DNA of 64,000 nucleotides from Bacteroidota bacterium (GTDB lineage Bacteria; Bacteroidota; Bacteroidia; UKL13-3): NCBI GenBank assembly GCA_030680835.1, contig JAUXUD010000032.1, positions 24,860 to 88,859 of the forward strand, read 5' to 3'. Shown piece by piece: positions 50,790 to 60,476 of this stretch (position 1 is its first letter; each line of letters starts with the position of its first letter). The notes under the pieces were generated by a model. It saw only the letters and a program-made list of their open reading frames with translations, ran no database searches and was not told where the DNA came from. The position numbers and the translations under genes were made by a program.

Positions 50790-50866
50790 TTTGCAAATAT
50801 ACCACAAAGGATAATATAACAAAGGTAAGAGGTATACATGGACCATAGAGCATTCGGTATACACCT

Positions 50867-50894
50867 GTAGAGACGCGATTAATCGCGTCTCTAC
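50867..50894. repeat. Perfect 28-nt palindrome GTAGAGACGCGATTAATCGCGTCTCTAC
   Basis: Direct reading. Confidence 0.9.
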
Positions 50895-50934
50895 CTTGTT
50901 TTAATACAAAATTTTACCTTGTCCGATGCTTTTT

Positions 50935-53499
50935 TCAAAATCCGTTTCTCAGGTTTTTCAGCAATTCATCCAATTCGGCTTCGGTGTGTACCACAACTTC
51001 TCTGGCTTTACTGCCCTTAAATGCACCTACAATTCCGGCTTTTTCCAATTGGTCTATCAAACGGCCAGCCCTGTTATAACCAAGGTTTAAACGTCTTTGT
51101 AATAATGATGTTGAACCTTGCTGGTGTACCACAATGATGCGTGCCGCTTCTTCAAAAAGTTCATCTTTATGGCTGGCATCAAAACCTTCTCCGCTTATCA
51201 TTTCATCATTTTCGGTTTGAACCAATGGCAAAATATAAGGTTCACGACCTTGCTGACTGCCGATGAATTCAGTAATTTTTTCAACTTCCGGAGTATCTAC
51301 AAAAGCACATTGCAAACGTATCAAATCATTTCCATTACTAAACAGCATATCGCCTTTTCCAATTAACTGATCGGCTCCATTGGCATCTAAAATGGTACGT
51401 GAATCTATTTTTTGTGAAACCCTGAAAGCCATACGTGCCGGGAAATTTGCCTTTATGGTTCCGGTAATAATATTTACACTGGGTCTCTGGGTTGCCAGTA
51501 TTAAATGAATTCCTATAGCCCGGGCCAGCTGTGCCAATCGGGCTATCGGATGCTCTACCTCTTTCCCTGCGGTCATCATTAAATCGGCCAGTTCATCAAT
51601 AACTACCACAATATAGGGAAGGTAACGGTGGGCTGTTTTATCAGTTGGTGGCAATCTTCTGCTGATAAACTTTGTATTGTATTCTTTTAAATTCCGTACC
51701 TGTGCGTCTTTTAATAAATCATAGCGGTCGTCCATCTCTTTGCACAATGAGTTCAGGGTATTCACCACGAGCTTGGTATCGGTAATTATCGCATCCTGGT
51801 CACCGGGAATTTTTGCCAGAAAATGACGTTCAATCGTTTTATAAATATTTAATTCAACTTTTTTTGGATCAACCAAAACAAACTTGATTTGCGAGGGATG
51901 CTTTTTATAAAGCAATGAAGCCAATACTGCATTTAACCCTACTGATTTTCCTTGTCCGGTTGCGCCGGCCATTAGCAAATGGGGCATTTTGGCCAGGTCG
52001 GTTACAAAAACTTCATTCGAAATGGTTTTTCCAAAGGCAATGGGTAAATCCATTTCGGCATTAATAAATTTCGGAGATGCCAATACCGAACGCATGGAAA
52101 CAATGGCAGGTTTGGAGTTGGGCACTTCAATACCAATGGTTCCCCTGCCCGGTATGGGAGCGATAATGCGAATTCCCAATGCGGCCAAACTTAAAGCAAT
52201 ATCGTCTTCAAGGTTTTTTATTTTGGCAATACGCACGCCATCCTGCGGAATAATTTCATACAGGGTAACTGTGGGTCCGATAGTGGCCGAAATGCTCTTA
52301 ATCCCGATGCCATAATTTTTGAGTGTTTCTTCAATCATTCGGGTTTTTTCACTCAACTCGGCGCTTTCCACCTTGCCTTTGTTGTCCCCGTAATCATTTA
52401 ATAAATCCAAAGTTGGGTATTGGTAATTGCTGTAATCCAGCTTGGGATCATAAGGTTCATCAACGGTATAATGACTTTTTCTAACCCCCTCCGCTCCATC
52501 AGGTTCCGGCTCTTCTTCGGCAGTTTCCTGAACCAACAGCACCAAACCACTGTCGGTTTTTAAGGTAGCTGCCGGTTCAACAATTAATTCTTCCGGAGCA
52601 GGTAATTCTTCAGGTACAATAATTTCTTCAGGTTGTTCTTCTTCAATTTCTGAAACCATTGGCAATTCTGCTTCGCCTTCATTTCCGATGGCTTGTTCTT
52701 CAGCAACCGGGTCTTTATTAATCAGCAAAAAATCATCCGGATTTATCTGAATATTTTCCAATTCAGCATCAGGAACACTTATAAAGGGAGGCACCAAATT
52801 GTCAGCATCTTTCAGCGACTCAGCCGGTGCTGCTTTTGGTTCATAAAACTTAATATTAAATACTGCAATAACGAAAATAAGGGCGTAGGTAATTAATGCC
52901 AGACCCGTTCCCAGTGCACCCAAAAGTCCTTTTAAATACAGGTAACCAAAATAACCGAATGAACCTGCCAGAACCGGATAGGTATCAGCAAACAGAAAGC
53001 CCATGCTTAACGAAATCCAGATTCCGGCAAAAAAACTATATCTCAAAGTTTTAACAACCGGTATGGGTTGCAGGTTGGTGAGGAGCAAAACACCTATTGA
53101 AAAAAAGATAATTACAAAAGCAAATGCGGCGATGCCAAAACCTTTGTAAATAAACAGATAACTCAAATAGGCCCCTAATATGCCCAGAATATTTTCAGCC
53201 GCAGCCGGATTTGTTTGTGTTAACATGCCCCAGGAGATAGATTCTACCAGGCTCTGATCTTGTTGCCAGCTGGCAAAAAATGACAGGGAGGCAATGAACA
53301 AAAAAAGTGCAGATAAGACAAAAAAAACGCCCAACGATTTAAGAAACCGCTCATCTGCAAGGAATTTTAAATATTTCCTTTCCTTTTTATCCGACTTATC
53401 CTTTTTGGCCGAAGGAGCTTTCTCTGTAAGGGAATCTTTCTCAGGGAATTCCTTTACATTGTCAAAAATTACTTTATTTTCTATTGCCTTTTTTGCCAT
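50935..53499 (-). CDS. ftsK: DNA translocase FtsK
   Basis: N-terminal 4TM; PHLLMAGATGQGKSVGLNAVLASLLYKKHP; C-terminal gamma domain RAGRLIDQLEKAGIVG. Confidence 0.97.
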   Translation of the reverse strand: MAKKAIENKVIFDNVKEFPEKDSLTEKAPSAKKDKSDKKERKYLKFLADERFLKSLGVFFVLSALFLFIASLSFFASWQQDQSLVESISWGMLTQTNPAAAENILGILGAYLSYLFIYKGFGIAAFAFVIIFFSIGVLLLTNLQPIPVVKTLRYSFFAGIWISLSMGFLFADTYPVLAGSFGYFGYLYLKGLLGALGTGLALITYALIFVIAVFNIKFYEPKAAPAESLKDADNLVPPFISVPDAELENIQINPDDFLLINKDPVAEEQAIGNEGEAELPMVSEIEEEQPEEIIVPEELPAPEELIVEPAATLKTDSGLVLLVQETAEEEPEPDGAEGVRKSHYTVDEPYDPKLDYSNYQYPTLDLLNDYGDNKGKVESAELSEKTRMIEETLKNYGIGIKSISATIGPTVTLYEIIPQDGVRIAKIKNLEDDIALSLAALGIRIIAPIPGRGTIGIEVPNSKPAIVSMRSVLASPKFINAEMDLPIAFGKTISNEVFVTDLAKMPHLLMAGATGQGKSVGLNAVLASLLYKKHPSQIKFVLVDPKKVELNIYKTIERHFLAKIPGDQDAIITDTKLVVNTLNSLCKEMDDRYDLLKDAQVRNLKEYNTKFISRRLPPTDKTAHRYLPYIVVVIDELADLMMTAGKEVEHPIARLAQLARAIGIHLILATQRPSVNIITGTIKANFPARMAFRVSQKIDSRTILDANGADQLIGKGDMLFSNGNDLIRLQCAFVDTPEVEKITEFIGSQQGREPYILPLVQTENDEMISGEGFDASHKDELFEEAARIIVVHQQGSTSLLQRRLNLGYNRAGRLIDQLEKAGIVGAFKGSKAREVVVHTEAELDELLKNLRNGF

Positions 53500-53654
53500 G
53501 GGTGTATGTTTCAAATTTACTTTTTATTTAAGTCAATAGATTTTTTTTTCTGAACCTATTCACATATAAAATGATTCTTATCTATTTTAAAAAACAAATT
53601 CCTTGCATTCCACACAATTATCTTATTTTCGACACAAAATTACAAAATACAAGG

Positions 53655-53815
53655 TATGAGGTATGAGTTATAAGTTATGAGTATGGGAATTAGCATTGAG
53701 TAATTTGAAATTAAATGTACTTAATCAATTCTTTAAATCGTTCATCATACATCATTCATCATACATCGTACATTGTACATTGTACATCGTACATCGTAAT
53801 TCGTAACTCGTACTT
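53655..53815. repeat. TACATCGTACATTG / CGTAATTCGTAACTCG satellite, fourth locus
   Basis: catacatcattcatcatacatcgtacattgtacattgtacatcgtacatcgtaattcgtaactcgtac. Confidence 0.85.
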
Positions 53816-53832
53816 AATAAAAACCAATAATT

Positions 53833-54369
53833 ATGAATGAAATAACCGGCCTTTTTTTAGAAATCACCAAGTATTTAATACCGGCACTGATTGTATTTGT
53901 GATAACTTACTATCAGTTTAAAATATTTTTTGATACCGAATATCAGAAACGCATGATTGATTTAAAATCGGAGCAGGGCAAAACCATGCAGCCTTTGCGT
54001 TTGCAGGCATATGAACGTTGTGTGTTATTGATGGAACGAATGAGTCCCGAAAGTCTGGTCATAAGAACCCACAAACCGGGCATCAGTGCTTCCCAGTTAA
54101 AAATGGAATTGATCGCAGCCATTAACTCAGAGTTTAATCATAACCTTTCTCAGCAATTGTATGTTTCGGCCCAGGCCTGGCAGGTTATCCGGGTGGTAAA
54201 GGAAGAAATGATCAACCTGATCAATACGGCCTATTCCGATTTAGGTCCCAATGCAGTTGGACTGGATTTAAGTAAAGCCATATTTGAACAGTTAATAAAA
54301 ATAGAAACCATTCCTACCCATAAGGCATTAACCTTTTTGAAAAAGGAATTTGATTTAATTTTTGGATAA
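53833..54369 (+). CDS. Hypothetical membrane-anchored protein
   Basis: N-terminal TM IPALIVFVITYYQFKIFF; helical body. Confidence 0.7.
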   Translation: MNEITGLFLEITKYLIPALIVFVITYYQFKIFFDTEYQKRMIDLKSEQGKTMQPLRLQAYERCVLLMERMSPESLVIRTHKPGISASQLKMELIAAINSEFNHNLSQQLYVSAQAWQVIRVVKEEMINLINTAYSDLGPNAVGLDLSKAIFEQLIKIETIPTHKALTFLKKEFDLIFG

Positions 54370-54425
54370 ACGATTTTATGGAATAAATTTATAATTCAGG
54401 AATTAGAAAACCGGTAACCTATAGA

Positions 54426-54544
54426 GAGGCTGTATCAAAAGTCAAAAATTATCTGCCAGCTACATGATAAAGGCTACAAGGATTAATACAAATGACCTTT
54501 ATTTCTATATGGCAGACTGACAAAATTACTTTTGAGACAGCCCC
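54426..54544. mobile_element. MITE / non-autonomous IS remnant (~119 bp)
   Basis: Terminal inverted repeats GAGGCTGTATCAAAAGT / ACTTTTGAGACAGCCCC, no ORF inside. Confidence 0.7.
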
Positions 54545-54576
54545 TTTGATATGAATCGGAAATTGTAATTAGTAAC

Positions 54577-56127
54577 ATGAGCGAAAAGAAATTCATAAGC
54601 GATTCAGGCATTGAGATAAAAGAATTATACACGGGAGCAGACAATACTGAAAAACCCGGGGTATGGCCTTATACCCGAGGAATCCAAAAGGATATGTACC
54701 GGGGCAAGCTCTGGACCATGCGCCAATATGCCGGTTTTAGCACGGCTGAAGAAAGCAACAAGCGCTATAAATATTTATTGGCAAATGGCACCACCGGTTT
54801 AAGTGTGGCATTTGATTTACCCACACAAATTGGTTACGACAGTGATCATGCCATGAGTGAAGGCGAAGTAGGTAAAGTGGGTGTAGCCATTGATTCGTTA
54901 AAAGATATTGAAACTTTGTTTGATGGAATTTCGTTGGAGAAGATTACAACTTCCATGACCATCAACGCAACGGCTTCTACTTTACTCGCTTTTTATATTG
55001 CATTGGCAAAAAAGCAGGGAGCCGATATTAAAAAAATTTCAGGCACGGTTCAAAATGATATTTTAAAAGAGTATGCTGCACGCGGCACATATATCTATCC
55101 GCCCAAACCCAGTATGCGCATCATCACCGATATTTTTGAATATTGCAGCAATGAAGTGCCTAAGTGGAATACCATATCCATATCGGGTTATCATATACGT
55201 GAAGCCGGTTCAACCGCAGTGCAGGAAATTGCTTTTACGTTGGCCAATGCAAAATCCTATTTAAATGCAGCCATTGAAAAAGGTTTGGATATAAATGTTT
55301 TCGGTCAAAGACTCTCTTTCTTCTTTAACGCACACAATAACTTTTTTGAAGAGATTGCCAAGTTCAGGGCAGCACGCAGAATGTGGGCAAAAATGGCAAA
55401 AGAAATGGGTGCAACAAATCCCAAAGCATTGATGCTGCGTTTTCATACCCAAACAGGTGGTGCCACCTTGCAGGCCCAACAACCCGAAAACAATATTGTG
55501 CGCGTAACCTTGCAAGCCATGGCTGCGGTTATGGGCGGAACCCAGAGTTTACACACCAACGGATTTGATGAGGCCTTTAGTTTACCTACCGAAGCTGCAG
55601 CAAGAACCGCATTACGCACACAACAAATTATAGGATATGAAAGTGGGGTTGTGGATACAGTTGACCCCATGGGCGGAAGTTTTTTTGTGGAAGAACTCAC
55701 CAACAAAATTGAAGAAGAAGCCTGGAAATATATTCAAATTATTGATGCAATGGGTGGTTCAGTAAATGCCATAGAACAGGGCTATATGCAAAAGGAAATT
55801 GCCGACTCAAGTTACCGCTATCAGATGGCTATCGAAAAGCAGGAAAAAATAATAGTTGGCCTAAATAAATTTACCCTCGATGATGAAGTATCACCCCCGT
55901 TGATGCGGGTTGATGACAATATTCGAATCGGACAAATAGAAAAACTAAAACAACTCAGGTCGGAACGCGATAACGAAAAAGTAAAATCCTGCCTGAACCA
56001 ATTAAATGAAGTTGCCACAGATGGAAGCAATCTGATGCCGGGAATTATTGAAGCCGTTGAAAATTATGCTACATTGGGTGAGATAGCGGATGTGTTCAGG
56101 GGAGTTTTTGGGGAGTACCGGGCATAG
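54577..56127 (+). CDS. Methylmalonyl-CoA mutase family large-domain subunit (no B12-binding domain)
   Basis: [82 protein letters not shown]. Confidence 0.93.
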   Translation: MSEKKFISDSGIEIKELYTGADNTEKPGVWPYTRGIQKDMYRGKLWTMRQYAGFSTAEESNKRYKYLLANGTTGLSVAFDLPTQIGYDSDHAMSEGEVGKVGVAIDSLKDIETLFDGISLEKITTSMTINATASTLLAFYIALAKKQGADIKKISGTVQNDILKEYAARGTYIYPPKPSMRIITDIFEYCSNEVPKWNTISISGYHIREAGSTAVQEIAFTLANAKSYLNAAIEKGLDINVFGQRLSFFFNAHNNFFEEIAKFRAARRMWAKMAKEMGATNPKALMLRFHTQTGGATLQAQQPENNIVRVTLQAMAAVMGGTQSLHTNGFDEAFSLPTEAAARTALRTQQIIGYESGVVDTVDPMGGSFFVEELTNKIEEEAWKYIQIIDAMGGSVNAIEQGYMQKEIADSSYRYQMAIEKQEKIIVGLNKFTLDDEVSPPLMRVDDNIRIGQIEKLKQLRSERDNEKVKSCLNQLNEVATDGSNLMPGIIEAVENYATLGEIADVFRGVFGEYRA

Positions 56128-56142
56128 CGAGAAAGAGAAAGG

Positions 56143-56177
56143 GAAAGAGAAAGAGGGTTTTCCACTCTTTCTCTTTC
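56143..56177 (+). terminator. Purine/pyrimidine hairpin after mutase gene
   Basis: GAAAGAGAAAGAG / CTCTTTCTCTTTC perfect 13-bp arms. Confidence 0.45.
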
Positions 56178-56261
56178 TGTTACTCTTTCTAAAAGGCTCC
56201 GGTCCTTCAAATGTCTAATCCATGTGTGATGAGAAACGGGGAAGTAAAATTTAATTATTGA

Positions 56262-56496
56262 CAATCCCGAAGGGATATAAAATTGGTAGAAAATCAGGTA
56301 CCGTTAACAAATTCAAATCCCGTAAGGGATGAAATATAGGCAACATCCAGGTTACATTAACAACCCCAAATCCCGTCAGGGATAAAATATCGTTAGCATC
56401 CAGGTTACATTAACCACCTCAAATCCCGTCAGGGATATAGTATCGGTAGAATATGAGTGCCGAAAAAAAATCAAATCCCGTTAGGGATGAAATAGG
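56262..56496. repeat. 5-unit 52-53-bp tandem array with AAATCCCGTNAGGGATNAAATA palindromic core
   Basis: Core starts near 56262, 56315, 56368, 56421, 56473. Confidence 0.88.
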
Positions 56497-56580
56497 TTTG
56501 TCTCCAATTGTATGATTTATTTCAACAGGACCAAACGCATTCTAATTATGTAAAATCGTATTGAAATAATGTAATTTTAT

Positions 56581-56606
56581 GGAGTTCGAATCCCTCTGGG
56601 TGCACA
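56581..56606 (+). other. Orphan tRNA 3' fragment (T-arm plus acceptor, tRNA-Arg-like)
   Basis: GGAGTTCGAATCCCTCTGGGTGCAC; no 5' tRNA half upstream. Confidence 0.6.
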
Positions 56607-56869
56607 AGAATAGAAACAGATCGGAGAAACAGCGCGATTTAATTCCTGTTTTTACGCTCTGTTTCTAAAGAGGCATCCTACCAGGCGAAGATTTTTTCAA
56701 ATCTGCAACAATTGATAAAATCATTTATTATTGATGTTGGATTTTGCATATTATTATTGATAATATTTAACAATAATAGGGACCTAAATTTTTCAAATTT
56801 CGAGCAAAGAACTAAATAGAATAGTATTGTCATTTCAAACTTTATTTAATTTCTTATATTTGGGCATAG

Positions 56870-57781
56870 ATGAATCCTAAAATATTATATAAAGCGGGAC
56901 CACATGAAGATTTTGGGAAGATAAATCATAGCTACCGCTTCCTCTTCAATGGCAAGGAGAATGACAAGGAGGTGAAAGGTGAGGGAAATAGTCTAGATTT
57001 TGGGGCAAGGATTTATGATTCCAGAATAGGAAAATTCTTATCAATGGATCCCTTAGCAAAACACTATCCAACAGAAAGTAATTATTCTTTCGCAGGAGAT
57101 AATCCAATTTTTTTAGTAGATGTTGAGGGGAAAAAGAAAATTACTTACATTACAATTATCAATGAAGATAATACTGTAACTAAAATAAAAATAGTTGAAA
57201 AAGATAAAGTTAGAACGGATTATGTTCCGAGTACTATTTTTGGAATCTCCACACATGACAATACAAAAGTTACATATGATATTATTGAAAATGTTGTAAT
57301 TGATAATAGACCTGGAGCGGAAAGTAAATCTAAAATAAACACCGCGTATAAAGAAAGAGGAATATTCAGCTTTATGGATGACTTAGTAGAAACTGAAGGA
57401 GGAAAAACTAAAGTTGGAAGCGGAATTGTATTTACAAGTAAAAAAGGCCAGGGAGAGGAGACTAAAGTTGGGCAGACTGATCTGACAATGGAGAATATAG
57501 ATTTGTTATTAGCCGTAATTTCAGCTGCAAAGGCTGCAAGTGGTGAACCAGGTATTCCTAAGGAAGTAGCAAATCCGAAGACCTTAACTCAGGCGTTCAA
57601 AGGTATTGCTTTAGTTATAAAACGTATTAACAATGCCGCAAAAATAGGCTCGAGCATGAGTGATGAATTTGATAAAAAAGTGGTTTGTGGTAATTGTAAT
57701 GATACAATGGATTTGAACAAAGTTGATAGTTGGCATCCCGAAGAAAGCCTCGATACCATAGAAGTAAAAGATAAGAAGTAA
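56870..57781 (+). CDS. Orphan RHS repeat-associated core with variable C-terminal tip (cassette 1)
   Basis: YRFLFNGKENDKEVKGEGNSLDFGARIYDSRIGKFLSMDPLAKHYPTESNYSFAGDNPIFLVD then unrelated tail. Confidence 0.85.
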   Translation: MNPKILYKAGPHEDFGKINHSYRFLFNGKENDKEVKGEGNSLDFGARIYDSRIGKFLSMDPLAKHYPTESNYSFAGDNPIFLVDVEGKKKITYITIINEDNTVTKIKIVEKDKVRTDYVPSTIFGISTHDNTKVTYDIIENVVIDNRPGAESKSKINTAYKERGIFSFMDDLVETEGGKTKVGSGIVFTSKKGQGEETKVGQTDLTMENIDLLLAVISAAKAASGEPGIPKEVANPKTLTQAFKGIALVIKRINNAAKIGSSMSDEFDKKVVCGNCNDTMDLNKVDSWHPEESLDTIEVKDKK

Positions 57782-58479
57782 TGAAGAAGGAAATAAAAAG
57801 TATTTTAGTGTTAGCAATAACAACGTTTTTTTTTGCGTGTGATAATTCCGATACATCAGATAAAAACCATGTAATCATAAAAATTAAAGACGAGAATGGT
57901 AATTTGGTAAGTGAATCTTCATATCTACTTGATACTCCAATTACCGATGGTATCACCAAAAACTTTAATCCAGATGGCAGTTTAAATAATATTGTTAATT
58001 ATGTTCGGGGAAGAAAGGAAGGTCCTGCTAGTTTTTTTAGAAATGGAGAGAAGTTAAAAGAATGTGATTATACTAATGGTATCGAAACAGGCAACTTTAT
58101 GTTGTATAACAAGGGTAATCTCATACAATATGCCTTTTTAGATAAGTTAGGAAATACAAGATATACCATTGATTATAATGAGAATGGGAAAATAATAAAA
58201 AAGGATGGGAAATTCTTTTATTTATTATATAATAGTAAAGATACCAACGACGATAAATATTCTTATATTGTCCATTCAGCTAAACCACCAAAAACAATAG
58301 TAAAGTTTAATGTTTGCGAAGAAAATGGTTCTTGTAAAGACTACATTCTCAAATCAAATGAATTCGCTGTCAATGCATATGTTTCGAAAAATAATAATCT
58401 TTTTGTTTCAGGTATAATAATTGATTCTTTAAATCAAACGGTCATTGATTCGTGTAAGATATCAAAATCTATACCTTGA
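57781..58479 (+). CDS. MORN/YwqK-like lipoprotein, candidate immunity partner of cassette 1
   Basis: TAATG 1-nt overlap with RHS ORF; lipobox FFFACDN; repeats FNPDGSLNNIVNYVRGRKEGPASFFRNGEKLKECDYTNG. Confidence 0.7.
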   Translation: MKKEIKSILVLAITTFFFACDNSDTSDKNHVIIKIKDENGNLVSESSYLLDTPITDGITKNFNPDGSLNNIVNYVRGRKEGPASFFRNGEKLKECDYTNGIETGNFMLYNKGNLIQYAFLDKLGNTRYTIDYNENGKIIKKDGKFFYLLYNSKDTNDDKYSYIVHSAKPPKTIVKFNVCEENGSCKDYILKSNEFAVNAYVSKNNNLFVSGIIIDSLNQTVIDSCKISKSIP

Positions 58480-58934
58480 AAAAATGAACGGGGATTCTTT
58501 TATTACTTTCCTGGCGGTCCATATTTTTCACTCGGTAAAATATTTCATCACCCATGCCGGGGAATTTTTATAAAGTATCGGAGAAAAAATATAATCCATC
58601 AAGATTTATTCACTAGAATGGAACTGGAAGGATTATTGAAACGGAAGGAAAGATATACTTTACTCAAATATCGTAACAGATTGATTATTTCATTACTTAT
58701 CTTCCTATAAAGGGGATCCCAAAATTTATTTAAAAAAAAAATAAAATCCCCATAACAGCATATCCTTTTGCAACAAATCGGAGTTCGACTTTTGTCCGTT
58801 AGGGTCTACCTATCAAAAGACAAATAAGTAGTTCCGAAACTTACAAGGCTTTTCAACTACACTTATTTTAAAATTAAGCGGCTACGAAGGGCCGTTCAAT
58901 TTTTTACTATCATACACTTAGTTGTATTAAACTA

Positions 58935-59516
58935 TTAAGGTAAGGCCAATTTCGGCATGTTCGCCACAACGCCAAGTTCCGTTCCAATTCTCAATAAAAT
59001 TTCATACTCTTCAATTGTGGATGGACGTACAACCTTCGTTTTCTCCATTCTTACCATATGAGGAGCAGACGGCAGTGCTTTTTTGCCAATACCTACTTGG
59101 GGGTTAATGGTTTTCACTTCCACTTGTGTATGTAAGCTATCCATAAAAATGACGTGTAAATGGAATGCAGCATAATAATCAAGAGCCACACCATTCTTAT
59201 CAAAATATATTTTGGACTTCCCAATTGAACCTGAATAGTGTAGAAAAAAATCATTTTCATTTGATTTCAAGCTTAAAGTCGCCTTGGCTTTTGAAGAAAC
59301 AGTTTCTTTATCGTTATACTCCAATTGCATATATCGGTACCCTGGAAGTTTCGCAAATGCATTCTTAATAGCATTTTGGACCTGGAGTAGGGATGCCTTA
59401 AAAGTATAATTGACAGGATTCCTTGGTGGCGTTTTACTTAACAGCATAGCAGAATTTGCACATCCCAAGTTTATTGAAAACGCTAATCCTATTAAAATAG
59501 CCCAACAGTTTATCAT
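58935..59516 (-). CDS. Lipoprotein, candidate immunity partner of cassette 2
   Basis: MINCWAILIGLAFSINLGCANS lipobox; directly downstream of RHS ORF 59536-60354. Confidence 0.65.
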   Translation of the reverse strand: MINCWAILIGLAFSINLGCANSAMLLSKTPPRNPVNYTFKASLLQVQNAIKNAFAKLPGYRYMQLEYNDKETVSSKAKATLSLKSNENDFFLHYSGSIGKSKIYFDKNGVALDYYAAFHLHVIFMDSLHTQVEVKTINPQVGIGKKALPSAPHMVRMEKTKVVRPSTIEEYEILLRIGTELGVVANMPKLALP

Positions 59517-59535
59517 ATTTATTTCCTCAAAATAG

Positions 59536-60354
59536 TTACTCCTCAACGGGTGCCTCTACAGGTGGTATTGGATATGTCTGCTCCTGTTCTTCCTGCTTAG
59601 GTGCTTCTTGTTTCTCTTTTTGCGCTTGCTGATAGTAGTCACGGATCTTTTGAGCAGCGGCTTTTATTTTATCCTCATCCTTTCTAAATAAATTTACCTC
59701 TTTTATGCCATGTAGCACACCCTTAACAAAATTCTTCACGCCTTTCATTCCTTCCCATGGCTGAGATCCTTCATGAGCCGGAGATGTCCCATCCATTATA
59801 GTGTGCATACCTTCACCTAATGCAAAAAGAGCTTCTTCGCCATCCTTCGATTTGTATTCCTCTTTCTTTTGATCAATAAATTGCTGAGATTCTTTAGCGG
59901 CCTCAGTTGCAGGCTGGCCAGGCGCACTCATATAATGTTCAGGAGAATTCTCAGGAGTTTGGGCACCGGGTTTGCTGTCCGTATGGGCACTTGCTTTTTG
60001 TAATACCTTGATCTCTGCATCAGTTAGTATACCCTTAAAGGCCATTTTAATGATTCTATTATGTACCCATTTTGGCCACTTGCCATCCTCATCCATAACA
60101 GAAATCGGATTATCCAAAGCATGCATGTATGGCGACCAACTCGGCAAATCTTTAGACCGGGGATCGTTCGATAGGAATCTTCCTAATCTAGGGTCATAAA
60201 TCCTCGCTCCAAAATCCAAACTATTTCCATTTCCCTTCAATTCATCATCACTTTCCTTCCCATTGAAGAGGAAGCCACAACTATAATTTGAAACGGAGAT
60301 ATCCCTGTCAGAGGGAATATTATATGGTGTCTTGGTATTCAATTTAATTAGCAA
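59536..60354 (-). CDS. Orphan RHS core with variable tip (cassette 2; possible zinc phospholipase C-like toxin)
   Basis: YSCGFLFNGKESDDELKGNGNSLDFGARIYDPRLGRFLSNDPRSKDLPSWSPYMHALDNPISVMDEDGKWPKWVHNRI then GEGMHTIMDGTSPAH. Confidence 0.82.
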   Translation of the reverse strand: MLIKLNTKTPYNIPSDRDISVSNYSCGFLFNGKESDDELKGNGNSLDFGARIYDPRLGRFLSNDPRSKDLPSWSPYMHALDNPISVMDEDGKWPKWVHNRIIKMAFKGILTDAEIKVLQKASAHTDSKPGAQTPENSPEHYMSAPGQPATEAAKESQQFIDQKKEEYKSKDGEEALFALGEGMHTIMDGTSPAHEGSQPWEGMKGVKNFVKGVLHGIKEVNLFRKDEDKIKAAAQKIRDYYQQAQKEKQEAPKQEEQEQTYPIPPVEAPVEE

Positions 60355-60476
60355 ATATATAATATTTGTTAATTAAAAAATTCCTGTTTATTTTACATGA
60401 ATTGAACGAAGCAATTTTTACATTTTCTATAACGCACCGAGTCAGCAGTTTGGTCGAAGGTTGAAAATATCCTCTA

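Noticed and set aside
56262-56496. CRISPR array
   Set aside because: Spacer-like intervals are themselves similar, the repeat core is a short imperfect palindrome, and no cas genes are in the window.
58780-58830. Second tRNA-like fragment (GGAGTTCGACTTTTGTCCGTTAGGGTCTACC)
   Set aside because: Shares GGAGTTCGA with the 56581 remnant, but stem pairing and acceptor end are not convincing.
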